From: Thozetella sp. PMI_491
Lineage: Eukaryota; Ascomycota; Sordariomycetes; Chaetosphaeriales; Chaetosphaeriaceae
Assembly: GCA_021432635.1 (NCBI GenBank)
Contig: MU270064.1
Span: 233,166-297,165, forward strand
Direction of reading: 5' to 3'
Length of the DNA: 64,000 nucleotides
This document shows positions 1-11,773 of this stretch, piece after piece; positions within the stretch are counted from its first letter, which is position 1, and every line of letters begins with the position of its first letter. A model generated the notes under the pieces. It searched no databases and had not been told where the DNA came from. It saw only the letters and a list, made by a program, of their open reading frames with translations. The position numbers and the translations under genes were made by a program.

Positions 1-1083
1 GTAGGTAATTCTAGCTTCCTTATATGCTCCGGGGATCCAAACGAGCTTGCCAATCGCGCACCCCGTAGGTGACAAAGGGGAAGCAATTCTAGGGGCACAG
101 TAAAACGACAAGCTGATTTGCCACGCAAAGAGTCTGCTGTTCAGTGGAGTGGGGTCTAAACTGCTGTGCCGCGTCCTTCCCCGGCACAGGCAGCGGCCCT
201 ATAGTGTACATCCAATGTAGGAGGAAATAGCAGGGCTCATTGTATATACCATTATAGTAGGGGCTCGCCCGGTCTCATTGCGGCCTGAAAAGGTTAAGAC
301 AGCACATTATTATATTGGATCAGTCAGCTAAGCTACCCTTGAACTGCTGAGAACTAGTTTAAAGCAGCTAATACCCCCATTGGTATTGGACTCAGGACAT
401 GCAGATTCCTTGCTCGACCTGCAGCTGATCTCAATGGTACTCGACTTGAAGCCAAGACCTAGCTTTTCCGCAGTCCCGTTCCCTGCTGGCATCTCCGATT
501 TGATGGGTGGAATATCTCCCTTTGCATAGAACCCCTTCTCGAAGAATTCCCTCGCTCTCGTCTTCATCATGTCGAATTTTGCAACGCCCAGCTCCTTCAG
601 CCTCGCCTGCACTTTCCTGGACTTAGAGGACTTTAAACCTTAGCAGAACAATATAGGCGTCTAGTCCTCGTTAATGCCGTTGTTCCTTAGCGTAGCGGCT
701 CGTTGTACAGAAATCCTAGCCGGAGTAATATCTCGAATGCTTCGGGATAGCCCTCGCTAGCAGGAGCTTTATCACGGCGCTATACTATATGGCCGACTGA
801 CGAAACTCAGGCCGATAACCTTAAGCTCCACGAACAGATAGCTTACCGAACGGTACTATTGTAGCCTGATACTATTTAGTAAAGCGTTAGCTACCCCTCC
901 TTAGATAGGCTATCTCGCAGGCTATTATCCTCGACCAGTATCTTTTAAACCTGGCTATCCCTACTTGCAATAGCTGTTAGCACGACCTGTCCATACATAG
1001 TTGAGCGAATTCAACAACTTGCAGAGTATGTGTGGGCCATTGCTTTGGTTCAACATCCTCTCGGCAATGGCATGGGCTACATC
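1..1083. other. Gene-free left edge with a decayed coding relic and an AT-rich stretch
   Basis: No intact gene is visible. On the minus strand 328-612 stays open for 94 codons and has protein-like composition (motifs such as KTRAREFFEKGF), but it has no recognisable domain and no splice signals joining it to anything. From about 626 to 1020 the DNA is full of TpA steps and stop codons in all frames, as expected of repeat-induced point mutation (RIP). I read this as an eroded duplicated sequence, source unknown. Confidence 0.4.
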
Positions 1084-3670
1084 CTATGCGGTGGGATTCT
1101 TGACTCTCACTTGCACGCCGCTGTTACCAACAACCTGGACGTTCATTGTTGTACCATTGCCTGAAGCCGTATTCCATTCGGCTTTGACATAGCCTCCCCC
1201 GGATAGCGGCACCGTTCCCTTCGCAAATGTGAGACCGAGGCCCTTGGCAATCTCCCACGCTGGCTCGAATATCCATTCATATGTGCCGTTCTGGCTATTG
1301 AATTCGCGCCGGACGCCGAGGAGATACTCCGTGTACGCGTAAGTAGGCGCGCCGCCCCATGGATGGCTCAAACTAGTGAAAAGCCCGATGCCCGGCGACC
1401 CGTCGGCGTAAACATACTCCCAGGACGCGCCGGTGTAGTATTCGTTCTGCGTGACCATGAGCGGCCAGTATACCTCAGCCATGGTCTTGATGGCGGGGAC
1501 CACGATATCGGCGGAAACTCCGAGCTGGAGATGGGCGAGGAACAGGGAGTCGAGTAGGAAACCTTGGTTGTTTGGAGAGATCGTTGTGGTGTCCAAGTTG
1601 TCAGTGTATGTGTTGTCTTTGTAGCCGATCTTCCAGAAGAGCTTCTCTAGCTGTTGGATGCAGCTGGTCGCCTGCTCCTTACTCGCGATTCCAGCGCGGA
1701 TTGTGAATGCAGTGGCAAGGATCGAAGTTTCCGTTAGGTTTTTAGCAGCTACGCCATAGAATCCATTTGCCTCGGACCAGAGCTGAGTATTGACAGCCTT
1801 TGCGATGTCCTGCGCCGCTCCTTGGTACCGAGTTGCGGCATCGTTGTCGCCTAGCGCGTGTGCAACGCGGGCTATCTGGTCTAGCCCAATAGTGAATAGA
1901 GCGGTAGGAGCGGTGGCATTCTGAAAGAAAAGGGCTGTGAACCAGAATGTATTTTCCGCGGCTACCAGTCCTGATCTCTTGTCTAAGTATCTCTCCAGCA
2001 ACTGATCGATAAATATCTTCGTGCTGGCCCAGTGTGTTTGCATCAAAGAGAGATCCCCGGTCAGTCTATAGTAATCACCCAGAGTGACGAGGAAGAAGAA
2101 CTGGTAGTCGGTTTGGGCAAAATTTCCAGGGTAGGTCGATGCGATGGCGTGCGCTCCGGCTCCCATTTCCGCCTGGATGGGTACTAGACCATAACCCGGC
2201 CCGTCCATCAGCTGCTCAGCGAATTCAAAGTCAATCACACTCTTGATCATATCGAAACGACCAGTGCTGGCAGCAATAATTCGGGCGGTGTGAGAGAAAT
2301 CTCCGATCCAAATCTCGCGATCTCGTTTTGCACCATCCAGACAAGTGGCCACTGCGTTGGTCGCAACGGAGAACTCCCCAAGTGTATCCTCCGAGGTCAG
2401 AGGATTTGTGTACAGCACTGAACCGTTCGCTGCCGTAACTACAACGTCCTTGAACCAGGCAGCCTGGTTTAGGAACGGACCAAAACCAAAAGTACCTTGG
2501 GAGACGGACGGGGCGCCAAGTCCAAAATCGATGTACCCTTGGTAAGGTGCGCTTGAGATAAACATGAGTTCCTTCTCATCGATGGAAATGGTGTATCCAG
2601 TTTGGTTGATCCTCGTGCTGATCCGATACCAAGTATTCTCTGAGAGTGAAATCGACAGATTGGCGTAGGTCACCGGTGTTGCCGAGCTTAGGATCTGTGC
2701 GTCCACGACGGAGTATCCGAACCCCATCGTCAAGCTGTTTCTTGGAAGGGAGGTGATATTCTGGCTCTCCAGCGCAGGACCGGTAGAAGTGAGCACGAAG
2801 TAAGGGCCGAAGCCAACGGTGTTTGAAGCGCCGATCTTCCACCCCAAGCCTCCCGTCACGATCTTGGCAGAGAACTCTAGGGTGTAATTGGCGAAATTGT
2901 TACCCAGCGACGAGATGGCGGGATACTGGCCGCGGATCAGGGACCCTTCCGAGGTGACCTCCCAAGTCGATGGTTGAGACTTGGCTTCTACACAAGAAGC
3001 TTGAACGGCGCCAGCTCCCAGACCCCACACCTTCTGATACATGTCGTTGGATGTGCGGAAGGTCCCGAGAAGATCGGACGAATTCTTGACAGATACAGAG
3101 GACCGAATACCTATATTCTGGATGACGAGGGATGAGTCTGTCAGAAGGGTGATGGACTGCCAACGCAGCCCCCCTTGCTGGAGGAAAGACTCGGTATGAC
3201 CTGCACCGCTGATGTTGAATGTTTCCGTCCTAAACGTATTGGAAAGGCTGTTCACATACACCCTTGACACAAATGAGTCTAGTCAGACAAGGCCAGTACC
3301 TCAAAATGTGATGGGACGATTACCATGGACCATCTCCCCACGGGTGGTTCAGGCCGTCGAACGGCTCTGTGTACTTGAACTCGACTTGGACCGGCACCTC
3401 CGGGCCTGTCGCAACATCGATAAAAGGCCAGCCGCCGATTTCCATGCCGTAGTCTAGGGTGAGGACGGGATGCGATGCATTCAGCATGATCCCCGCCCCA
3501 GCGTAGCTACTCAACCCGTCGATGCTGGGCTCAGAACCCACATAGTAGGACACTGGGGTATAAGCCCGAGTCAGCGATGGCAAGTTGAGTACCTGGGCGA
3601 CAAGAAGGGAGCCAACCGCCCAGAAATGGCGGTTCTTCGCCGCTGAGGATTCTCTGGATGCCACCATCAT
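1084..3670 (-). CDS. Secreted GH78-type alpha-L-rhamnosidase
   Basis: Predicted extracellular enzyme that releases terminal alpha-L-rhamnose from pectic rhamnogalacturonan or plant glycosides. Two exons are seen, 3670-3324 and 3262-1084. The 61-nt intron has donor GTAATC and acceptor CAAG, and joining in phase 2 restores Trp-Val-Tyr-Val. The product is about 841 residues, in the fungal GH78 size range. It starts with a basic n-region and a hydrophobic stretch (residues about 16-30), consistent with a signal peptide. The central region has the GH78 six-hairpin signature DGAKRDREIWIGD, which in the family carries the general acid, and later WEYVYADG and SHPWGGAPT, the region of the second acidic residue. 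Several N-X-S/T sites fit secretion. The start is the first of two adjacent ATGs. Neighbours give no pathway context. Family assignment is strong; exact substrate (pectin, flavonoid glycoside) is inference. Confidence 0.9.
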
Positions 3671-4175
3671 GATTGGCCTTGGCTCAGGAGCCGACCACGC
3701 TTCATCGACGATAGAAGGGAGAAGACAGCTCTCCCGAAGGAGGTTGATTTATAACAATCTGATCTATTACTTGACTAAAGGAGGGTAAACGTAGATCTTG
3801 ACTCCTCTGCTGTTTGGCTCTGAGACGGCTCGAACTCGGTCAGAGATAACCCGTATGAGAGAGGTGATCCGCGCACCACTGTATGGTTGCAGCAAACACG
3901 ACAGAATCAAAAACAAGGTTGAGGGCTACCGTGCCACTGAGTTTGATCAAGCGGTCCATTTCCGTTGCACTATACGGCTCTTCTCGGCAGATTCGGCCTG
4001 GTGTATATGCATACATGTCTTAGGTCGATGGAACCCTGCGAGAAGAAAAATGGGTATGAGGGGTATATTACACTTTACGAGCTTCTCGGGCGGGGAGGGG
4101 GGGGGCTGGGGTTGAACGAGAATTCGGTAGATCGATCAAGCATATTCTTAATTCTCAAGGAAACATGGGGAGATG
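3671..4175. other. Upstream region of the rhamnosidase gene
   Basis: This should hold the promoter of the minus-strand rhamnosidase. Short open frames here look random. A G-run lies around 4094-4107. I see no defined regulatory site. Confidence 0.3.
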
Positions 4176-4178
4176 TGA

Positions 4179-4583
4179 AATAACCTACCTGAATCTGCGC
4201 AAGTCTATTTCGCCGATAAAATACCAAGAGGTTATATCTCGTTATGGAGCCAGCGAGGTTACGGCGACTACATGGACATTGCGAATCAATGGTAAGATTC
4301 ACAGCAGTATACTGGTGATGGTAGTTACGTAATAGATGGCCAGGTTGCGAAAGATTTCAACTGGGCCTTTTGGCCCGAGATCGCCAAGCTAGTCTATGGG
4401 GACAGGAAAGTTGAGGTTGTATCTTCGTCTGGGCTACTAAGCCATTATAGGGAGGCGGGAGCGCTGAGGTACTATTGTCTAGGCCACGAGACTTTGCTTG
4501 GGGGATATATTACGGCACATTATAGCGCTCAAGAAGAACATGAAATGATAGGCGAGAATACATGCATTGAATATTTAAGTTAG
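4179..4583 (+). pseudogene. Decayed protein-coding relic, family not recognised
   Basis: One plus-strand frame reads like real protein across a single internal TAA (4293-4295). There are 38 codons before it (including KIPRGYISLWSQRGYGDY) and 95 after it (including DFNWAFWPEIAKLVYGD and GALRYYCLGHETLLGGY), ending at TAG 4581-4583. There is no ATG in the first part near an upstream splice site. A GTAAGA just before the TAA would give an intron of only about 33 nt with the next AG, too short to be convincing. The TAA could be a CAA altered by a C-to-T change, as RIP makes. Flanking DNA is TpA-rich. I do not recognise the family; it may be part of a dead gene or of an unmodelled multi-exon one. 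Confidence 0.4.
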
Positions 4584-6499
4584 AGCAGAGTGAGATTGTT
4601 AGGTACAAGATGGATTCTGATATAGCAGACCAGGTAACGCGGTATTACCTATAGACAAGGTAAGCTGAGTGTTAGCATACTTGCACTGCGCACTAGACTG
4701 CCACAGCTATATACCAACCATAACCGCAATCTCATGCCGCACACAACACCCTCCTCGGTGAATGTCACACAGGTTGACCGGATTATTTTTACAGAAATCC
4801 GTAAGACCTAGTGTCAAGGTTGCTGAAAATAGCTGTGCATGGCTGTCGTTTTTGGTAGTCAAAACACCACCTATGTGACTTATCTACCCCACGCTACCCC
4901 CAAACCACATTTGGATTTTTACATGCACTGCACTTTAGTCTTTGCTAACTACCTTACCTAGTTACGCGAAACCGACAGTTATGTGATAGGTGGGTATTAT
5001 GTTACTGCTGGTCAATTTTTGGGATCTCGTAAAGGACTGGCGTGGAACAAGATGTAAGACATCATCAAAGAGAGGGGACGGAAGGGCGCGGCCAAAGTAA
5101 GCCAAGTTTACGCGCGTTCGCCGGACACATGCGATTGGAGAAGACCCCTGGATAAGTGATGGCCTATTAGGGGGTATTGCTTTGAACTTTTGCATTAGGA
5201 TTAGAGAGTCCCTGAATGCCACCAACAGCACAGCGATGCTCTACCATGGCTTTTCCCAGCTTCATACACGGTGTGCTGCAGTACTCGCAGGTACCTGACG
5301 TCCCGAATGCCCACGCGTGAGGCCTTTACCCGAGGCGCGGGACCCATTTGTCGACATCCGCCGCCCGCCAGGAACCATTCCGGGACCGACTGGGCCCTCT
5401 CGCCTGGGAGGGGTTGTCAATCAGAGCAAACCGATTGGCCAATTCGGGCGCATGTTGCCATGACACCGACGTCTTGCGAGGGTCGGCTCCCGTACCGTTC
5501 TGGAAGCGGACGTCCGTGGTAGGCGTCCAGGCGTGGATCCCGTCTCTGCCAGTTTAGCCTGGAGGCCGCACGGAAGGGCAATCGTCGTCCAATTCCGCAT
5601 CCCTGGATTGGGCGAGACCCCAAACCTCCGCATAAACAGGGCGGCACTTGTGGGCATCATTGTGTTTCCTGAGCATGTTTTTTGGGGTATATAGCTGTAA
5701 ATTGGGCCCCCACCCCCCCAACTCTTGTCCGCTTGGAGGCGCTGGTCCGTTTGGGGACGGCGGACGTGTTGATTGGTGCACAGGACGAGGCGTATCTCTC
5801 GCTATAGGTGGCGAGGCGCACGGAGCCGCAGATATATAGCACGGTATGCTAAGTGAGGGAGTTAGGAGGTAATGCGAAAGTGCTTGCTCAGCACGCATCC
5901 CATCGGCGCCAGAGCAGCGTGGCCCTTGGGCTTGACAGCGACCGACACCCGTTGGCATTGCCCGTCCTCATGCTTCTGGTAATGGAGTCTGGCCCGTGCA
6001 GTGCCGTGCTTATTAGCTGCCTGCCTTCGCGCACAGATGGACAGCACCGATAACGCCTACTCCCCCGCACCCCAATGGCACCCCATAAGTACATTTTACC
6101 CAGTCCAGCTACCACGGATGTCCCTTGCCAGGGACCGAAGATCTTCAGCCGCTGACGGAACCGAAATAGAAACTCCGGGGCCCTGGAGATGTCAACATGC
6201 TCCCTTCGGCACCAGAGATTGCTGCCCTACAGCCGCCAAGACGCCGGGTAAAGACTGGGCTTGACGACACCGGCGATGTCCAGACGCACCTGCCTGGCTC
6301 GCGGCCCGCGTATATGAGATGTAGCCCACCGCCCAAGGGTGGGGGGTCAGCTGCTAGCCCCCTTCGTCTTCCTGGTCTCTGCCTGCCTATCCTTGTCCGT
6401 TGAGGTTTTCTTGGCTCGAGTATCTGCTCAAGACGCCGTTGCTTCGTCCTCCTCTTTGCTGTCACCACCGCTCCGCCCTCCGTCCCCCATACATCTGCA
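4584..6499. other. Intergenic, with the promoter of the cytochrome-domain gene
   Basis: 4584-4960 is AT-rich with no open frame. 5270-6400 is GC-rich with many short overlapping frames on both strands and no family signature. The last part, about 6360-6499, is pyrimidine-rich and ends in CATCTGCA just before the ATG at 6500, as expected of a 5' leader. Confidence 0.4.
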
Positions 6500-7226
6500 A
6501 TGGGTCTCCTCAAGCTCGCCGCGGCCACGCTGGCCATCTTCCAGGCCGTCCAGGCCGTGCCCACCCCCGAAGCCGACGAGGTGCTCGAGACGTCCGCCGC
6601 CGGCAAGTACTGCGACGCCGCAACCACCATCTGCTACTCCGAGTACAAGACCGGGGACATCACGTACCGCATCGCCATCTCAGACAAGGCTACCGCCGCC
6701 CCCTTCGATGTCCTACTCTCCATCATTGCCCCCAAGGCTACTGGCTGGGCCGCCATTGCTTGGGGCGGCGTCATGGCAAACAACCCCCTGACGGTTGCTT
6801 GGGCCAGCGGTGACAAGACGGTGGTGTCGAGCCGCTGGGCTGCGTGAGTTTCCCCTTCCACCCTCCATCCCCCCTCTCTCCTTCAGGCATGGACTTGGCT
6901 AACCACCACCCAGCGGCCACACCCTCCCCACCGTGTACGCCAGCGCGAACTACACCGTCCTTCCTGGCTCGGTCGTCAACGCCACGCACTGGACGCTTAA
7001 CGTCCTGGCCAAGGGCGTCAGCTCGTGGACCAACGGCAAGCTCGACCCCGCGAGCACGGCCACCAACCTCGCGTACGGCTCGTCCATCAACCCCCCGACC
7101 ACGCCCGCCGACCCGGCCAGCCGCTTCGGCATCCACCAGAGCAAGGGCAAGTGGAGCCACGACCTCAACGGCTCCAAGATCGCCAACTTTGACGCCCTCG
7201 TCCAGAAAGCCGCCGGCGCCGCCTAA
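6500..7226 (+). CDS. Secreted CDH-type cytochrome b domain protein (AA8/DOMON-like)
   Basis: Exons 6500-6843 and 6914-7226. The 70-nt intron has donor GTGAGT, branch GCTAAC and acceptor CAG, and gives 218 residues. Residues 1-19 form a signal peptide ending QAV. The rest matches the haem b cytochrome domain of cellobiose dehydrogenase: a Cys38/Cys45 pair, a GWAAIAWGGVM block whose Met92 sits where the axial Met ligand is found, an SSRWAAGHTLP block, and His197 in WSHDL as candidate second axial ligand. The protein stops after this domain: no flavin dehydrogenase, cellulose-binding module or membrane anchor follows. Likely role is extracellular electron transfer, for example to lytic polysaccharide monooxygenases. 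That is inference from the family. Haem binding rests on placing the two ligands by eye. Confidence 0.82.
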
Positions 7227-7787
7227 GGCGCTGCGCTCTCTCGGTGCATTGCGTCACAGTAGACAGTGGATTCCTCCGGCGAGGATTCGGGCTTCTGGGC
7301 GCGATAGAGGTCCATAGAGCGGCTGTTGTGTGATTGGATAGCCGCCCGCTTGGCAGTTGAAAAGGCGTGAGGATCTACAAGAATTGTAGTCGTAACGACC
7401 CCCACAAATTTCCAGTTCTGTACATAGATTGTCGCAAGTCCTGCCTGATAAAATCGGACGCTACTTCATATGGTGCCTTGATTCGGACCAAGCTAGACAA
7501 CCAAGACAAGCTTTCCAAGGATGGAGTCCAAAAGTCCCTCTAGTCGTCTGCGCCCTATCGGTGGAGGGCGTAGGATCGGCCATGTCAATGCCACGCCTTG
7601 TGCGCCAGTACCGCGGCTAACAAAACGCGGGGAGCTAACTGGAAGAGGGTCAGTATAAGAAACACTTGGAATGCACCTAGCTCATCTCATCCTAAGTGCG
7701 ATATTAAGGTAGAGTTCGCACCTACTCTCATGCTACGGAGAGACGACCTAGAATTCTCAACTATTCCATGCTCTTGAACACGACAAA
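7227..7787. other. Intergenic spacer
   Basis: 3' region of the cytochrome-domain gene and 5' region of the epoxide hydrolase. Short frames only; no supported feature. Confidence 0.3.
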
Positions 7788-9124
7788 ATGACGGCCCAAA
7801 TTGGCTCAACATTCGGAGTGCTCCCCGCCGAAGCGGATAAGGCTGCGGTGCAGCCGTTCCAAGTGCATGTCCCCGAGGAAGAGCTCGAGCACATGAAGGC
7901 GCTGCTAAAGCTGTCGCGAGTCGCCAGCCCATCCTACGAGAACTCACTGCCGGATGGGAGCCGCAATCTAGGTCTCAGGAGAGAGTGGATCCTACAGGCG
8001 AAGGAGACGTGGGAGAACAACTTCGACTGGTGCGTGCCCTTCCAGCCCGAGAGGCTCACTGCGTTTCATGCCTTCTAACCTACGGCAGGCGACAACATGA
8101 GCGACGTATCAACTCGCTCCCAAACTTTAGGGCACAGATCCCGTTTGCGGGATCGACCATTGGCATCCACTTCGTCGCGCTGTTCTCCCAGAATCCCAAT
8201 GCAACGCCGCTCATCTTATTCCACGGCTGGCCAGGCTCGTTCCTCGAGTTCCTACCCATCCTGGGCCTCCTCCAAAAGCGGTACCCAGACCCGAAGCAGC
8301 TCCCATACCATGTTATTGTCCCGTCGCTACCGGGCTACGGCTTCTCTGACCCGCCGCCTGTGGACCGGGAATTCGATCTAGTGCAGGCCGCCGGCATCTT
8401 TGACCACCTTCTCGTTCGCATCCTCGGGCTGACCGGGTATCTAACCCAGGGCGGTGACATCGGATCTCGTGTTGCTCGCCTCTTGGCGGCAAAGTATGAG
8501 CACTGCCGCGGAGCCCATCTGAACTTCTGCCATGTCTCGCAGCCCGAAGGGACCTCGGTGGGCGACCTGCCGGAGGTCGAGCAGGAGGGCCTCCGGCGAT
8601 TCGAAAAGTTCATGGCCAACGGACGCGGGTACTCGTTGATGCATGCCACACGACCGGGCACGCTCGGCCTAGTGCTCTCATCTAGCCCCTTAGCCGTGCT
8701 CGGCTGGGTGGCCGAAAAGTTCCTCGACTGGAGCGACCCCAGGTCATTCCCGGAGGACGCGAAGCTCCCGGGCACGCAAATCCCTTACTCGAAGGAGCTG
8801 ATGGATGAAATACTGGTATCTGCGTCGCTGTATTGGCTTTCAGGAAAATTGCACACCTGCGTCTTCTCATACCGCCACGAGGCCGACCCCGAGCGCGGAG
8901 CGGACCACAACTTCCCGGGCTACCGCATTCACGCACCGAAGCAGTTTGGGTACTCCTATTTCCCACTGGAGCTCACCCCGACGCCTGTGTCATGGGTCAA
9001 GACGACAGGGAATCTGGTGTTCTCGAGGACGCATCAACAAGGCGGCCACTTTGCGGCCCTAGAGCAGCCCGAGGCGCTACTGGCAGATATTGACGAGTTC
9101 GTAGGCACTGTGGTTAGCAGTTAG
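7788..9124 (+). CDS. Epoxide hydrolase, microsomal/EHN family (alpha/beta hydrolase)
   Basis: Exons 7788-8029 and 8089-9124. The 59-nt intron has donor GTGCGT, branch CTAAC and acceptor CAG, and restores NNFDW-RQHERR; the product is 425 residues. The N-terminal part (about 15-125) is the EHN region typical of microsomal and juvenile-hormone epoxide hydrolases. The alpha/beta core has HGWPGS (oxyanion motif), the nucleophile elbow QGGDIGS with Asp204, and a C-terminal GGHFAALEQPE with the catalytic His. It adds water to epoxides giving diols, in detoxification or secondary metabolism. No N-terminal membrane anchor is visible, so it is probably soluble. It converges tail-to-tail with the methyltransferase gene, whose stop is only 63 nt away. 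The native substrate cannot be told. Confidence 0.92.
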
Positions 9125-9187
9125 GAGGCACGAAGCAGCTGGGCTGGCAGCCTGATAAATAGGCTCAGCATTAGAGGATCTACAGGG

Positions 9188-10522
9188 TTAGCCGATAGAT
9201 TCTGCAGACGACTTGGCCTCCTCAGCGGTAGGCTTCCGACCGTAGACGAAATAGACGCCACAATAGCTGTGGACATCCTTGTTGTTCAGGTCCTTCTTCA
9301 CGTCCACCAAGAACTCGTCGAGTTTGGCCGCATCCCAGCCGAGAATGCGCGTGAAGATGGCCCTCCCCATCGAATCCACCCCTTCCAACATATTCTGCAG
9401 CGACATAGCTCCCAGGAGCTTGTTTTTCCGCCCACGCGGCCAGGTGTTGAATGCGCAGACCGCGTGGACCTCGTGCACGTCGACGAACCCGACCTCTCGC
9501 ATATACTGGCCCCAGCTGAGATTCTCCCGCAAGTCCTTTCCAAACTTCTTCATACCCTCGTCGAGTAGTCTATTCCACTCGCCAAGCGCGGTGCCGTCGA
9601 GGGTGCCGTCATCACACCGCAATGGGAGGCATGGGTCCTGGAGCTCGAACCACCCGCCCGGCTCGAGATTTTCGTATATATTTCGCACTACGCCAGGGGC
9701 ATCCCGGAAGCATGTGACGAGCGCACGGCCGTGGATGTAGTCAAACTTCTGCTCGAAGCCCCAGTCCGTATCCTCTGCATCACCAACCTCGAAACGGCAG
9801 TTGGCCGGCACGCTACACGAGGGAGGAAAGCAGTCAGGCTACAAAAGTCTCGTGAGCTACGAAGAAGGGTGGTACTTACAACTCGGGTTGGATCGGACTC
9901 AAGTCTGAGCCGACTACATGGCACTCGGGGTACTTCTGTGCGAACTCAATGGCCCAGATCCCCGTTCCGGTCCCTACGTCGAGCGCACGACTCGGCGGCG
10001 GAATGGGAGCAAGATTGAGTTTGCCGTTCAGCATGATCTTGAAGGAGTGATGTTGAAGGTCTGGTGCCATGATCAGCATACAGGCATGCCACGTTTGGGT
10101 AAGAGCGCATTACCTAGTCTTTCTTGCTCGGTTTCATCGTTTGGCAGGAAGTATTCTACTCAAGTCAGGCGCGTCCCTGGATCAGGTGTTGCTGATGCAG
10201 ATCGGAACTCACTCCCGGATCGATACGCATGGTAGGAGCGGCCATTTTCGACGAGAAAGTCATACACACTAGATCTCACGGATGTCGTATCATCGCTAGA
10301 GACAAAAGAGGCGACGTCAGAGACTTGAGCTTGCCGCGATGTGTGGTGGCGTACTCACTCGAAAACAAAGCTCTCGTGGTCCCGATCGCTCTGCAATCGC
10401 GTTAGCGCTGGGGGTTAGTGCATATAGTATGGGGGGTGCCTTGCCCCAGAGCTGTCTGTACCGACCTCCAGGCTCGCTGGAAGGTGGTTTTCGTCTGAAA
10501 TGGTCCCGCTGCCGGCTTCCAT
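9188..10522 (-). CDS. LaeA-like SAM-dependent methyltransferase (six exons)
   Basis: Class I methyltransferase of the large fungal LaeA/UMTA-like group. Exons: 10522-10466, 10390-10359, 10295-10213, 10155-10114, 10060-9880, 9812-9188, total 1020 nt, 339 residues. Joins restore the family N-terminus: SFVFDDD, ENGRSYHAYRSGKY, FLPNDETEQERLD. Motif I is LDVGTGTGIWAIEFA at about 98-112, followed by VVGSDLSPIQP and GDAEDTDWGF, then the DYIHGRAL and LEPGGWFELQD blocks. Exons 2 and 4 are only 32 and 42 nt. Intron 1 uses an unusual GTCGGT donor, so the first 19 residues are the least certain part; other donors there break the frame. LaeA itself acts with velvet proteins on secondary metabolism, but most paralogues are uncharacterised or tailoring enzymes, so no role is assigned. 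Confidence 0.85.
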
Positions 10523-11773
10523 GCTGGCTGGCTATTGCTACAGTAGCTCTGTCGCGACCCCACGAGATACTCTTTGAATGGGCTCTCGCTTGCTTTTAGT
10601 TCCAGCGGCCCCCTCGACGCGACGGTGGCTTGCGACGCTCCATTATAGTGTCCCCACCCTATTGCAGCTGAATGAGAGGAAATGCCGCCACCAACAGACC
10701 AGAGCTGCGCGTGCTTGGGACTTGGCGCTAATAATGGCATGCAAGAGTCAGGAGCCACTAGTCCCCACGTGGGCAGCTCTGCTCTTTGCCTGCCAGACTA
10801 AGAAAGAAGCCCGGCTCCGCGTTCACGGGAAGATTGCACTTGTTGGGGGGTTAGGCCCGACGCCAGGAAGCTGAGGGTGGGTGGATTTCTGCATCGACCT
10901 AGAGTCGGACCGTACCGAGCGGCTTCCACTCTTCTGCCTACCTTGTTGACTTCACTTCACGACCACGAGCTGAGCTTAGGCTCTCTGTGATGGGGTAAAG
11001 CGGCAAAAGAGAGCGATTGCCACAAGGAATCGGGCATGTTTTAGTAAGGCGTTGGCTAGGAGCGACAATGCGACCACGCCATTCTACATCGCTGCACATA
11101 GGAAGAATCGTGGTGTCCACTGACTCCACCTATCCAGCTAGGCGGAAGAGCCGGAGCAAGGGTTTGGCTGCGTGCAAGGTGCCTCGTGCAGCGACACTCT
11201 GAAGCGGGCAGACGAACCGCCCGGGGAACGTCAGTGTACATTTCTCCTGGAGATGGTAAATAAACTGCGGTGGATATCTGAGCGACGAGATATCTTTACA
11301 GAGGCATGGAGTGCGACAGCTGAAGTGCCAGAGTTTGGGGAGCGCCCAAGTGTTGAGTCTGTGGCGAGTAACTAGCAACAATATATTTCGGATATAACCC
11401 AGATGTCGGCGGACTTCCACTCAAAACCAGCAAGCAGGACTTGCTAGGAACTCCTAGTAGTGAAGAGAATGGCCAGAGAAATAACTAGCCTGTCTCAAGA
11501 ACTAGACATCATTTATCCAAGTTCGATGCCGTACTGTCTTATGCCAACAATATCCTTGTCGTCCTAGATTACAATCAATTAGACCATACGACGTTTTAAT
11601 GCAGGAAATGAATTATTGGCTGCCATAGGGTGTGGATGAGCGTGCCCAAACTATGATCTTCTCTCTGAGCCCGTTTCAATGAATAGCAGATTTGCCAGAC
11701 TGGACTGCCATGATACCTCTGTCCTCGACTGTGACATGCCGGGTCGTCCCATCTCCAGGAGCATCTCGACTAA
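10523..11773. other. Intergenic, gene-free
   Basis: The promoter of the methyltransferase lies at its left end. 11420-11760 is AT-richer. Frames are short and show no family signature. I see no RNA gene: a 14-nt match to the start of filamentous-fungal 5S rRNA at 11623 does not extend. Confidence 0.35.

Noticed and set aside
11623-11636. 14-nt match (CCATAGGGTGTGGA) to the start of filamentous-fungal 5S rRNA
   Set aside because: The match does not extend; the conserved internal promoter boxes and the 3' half of 5S are absent.
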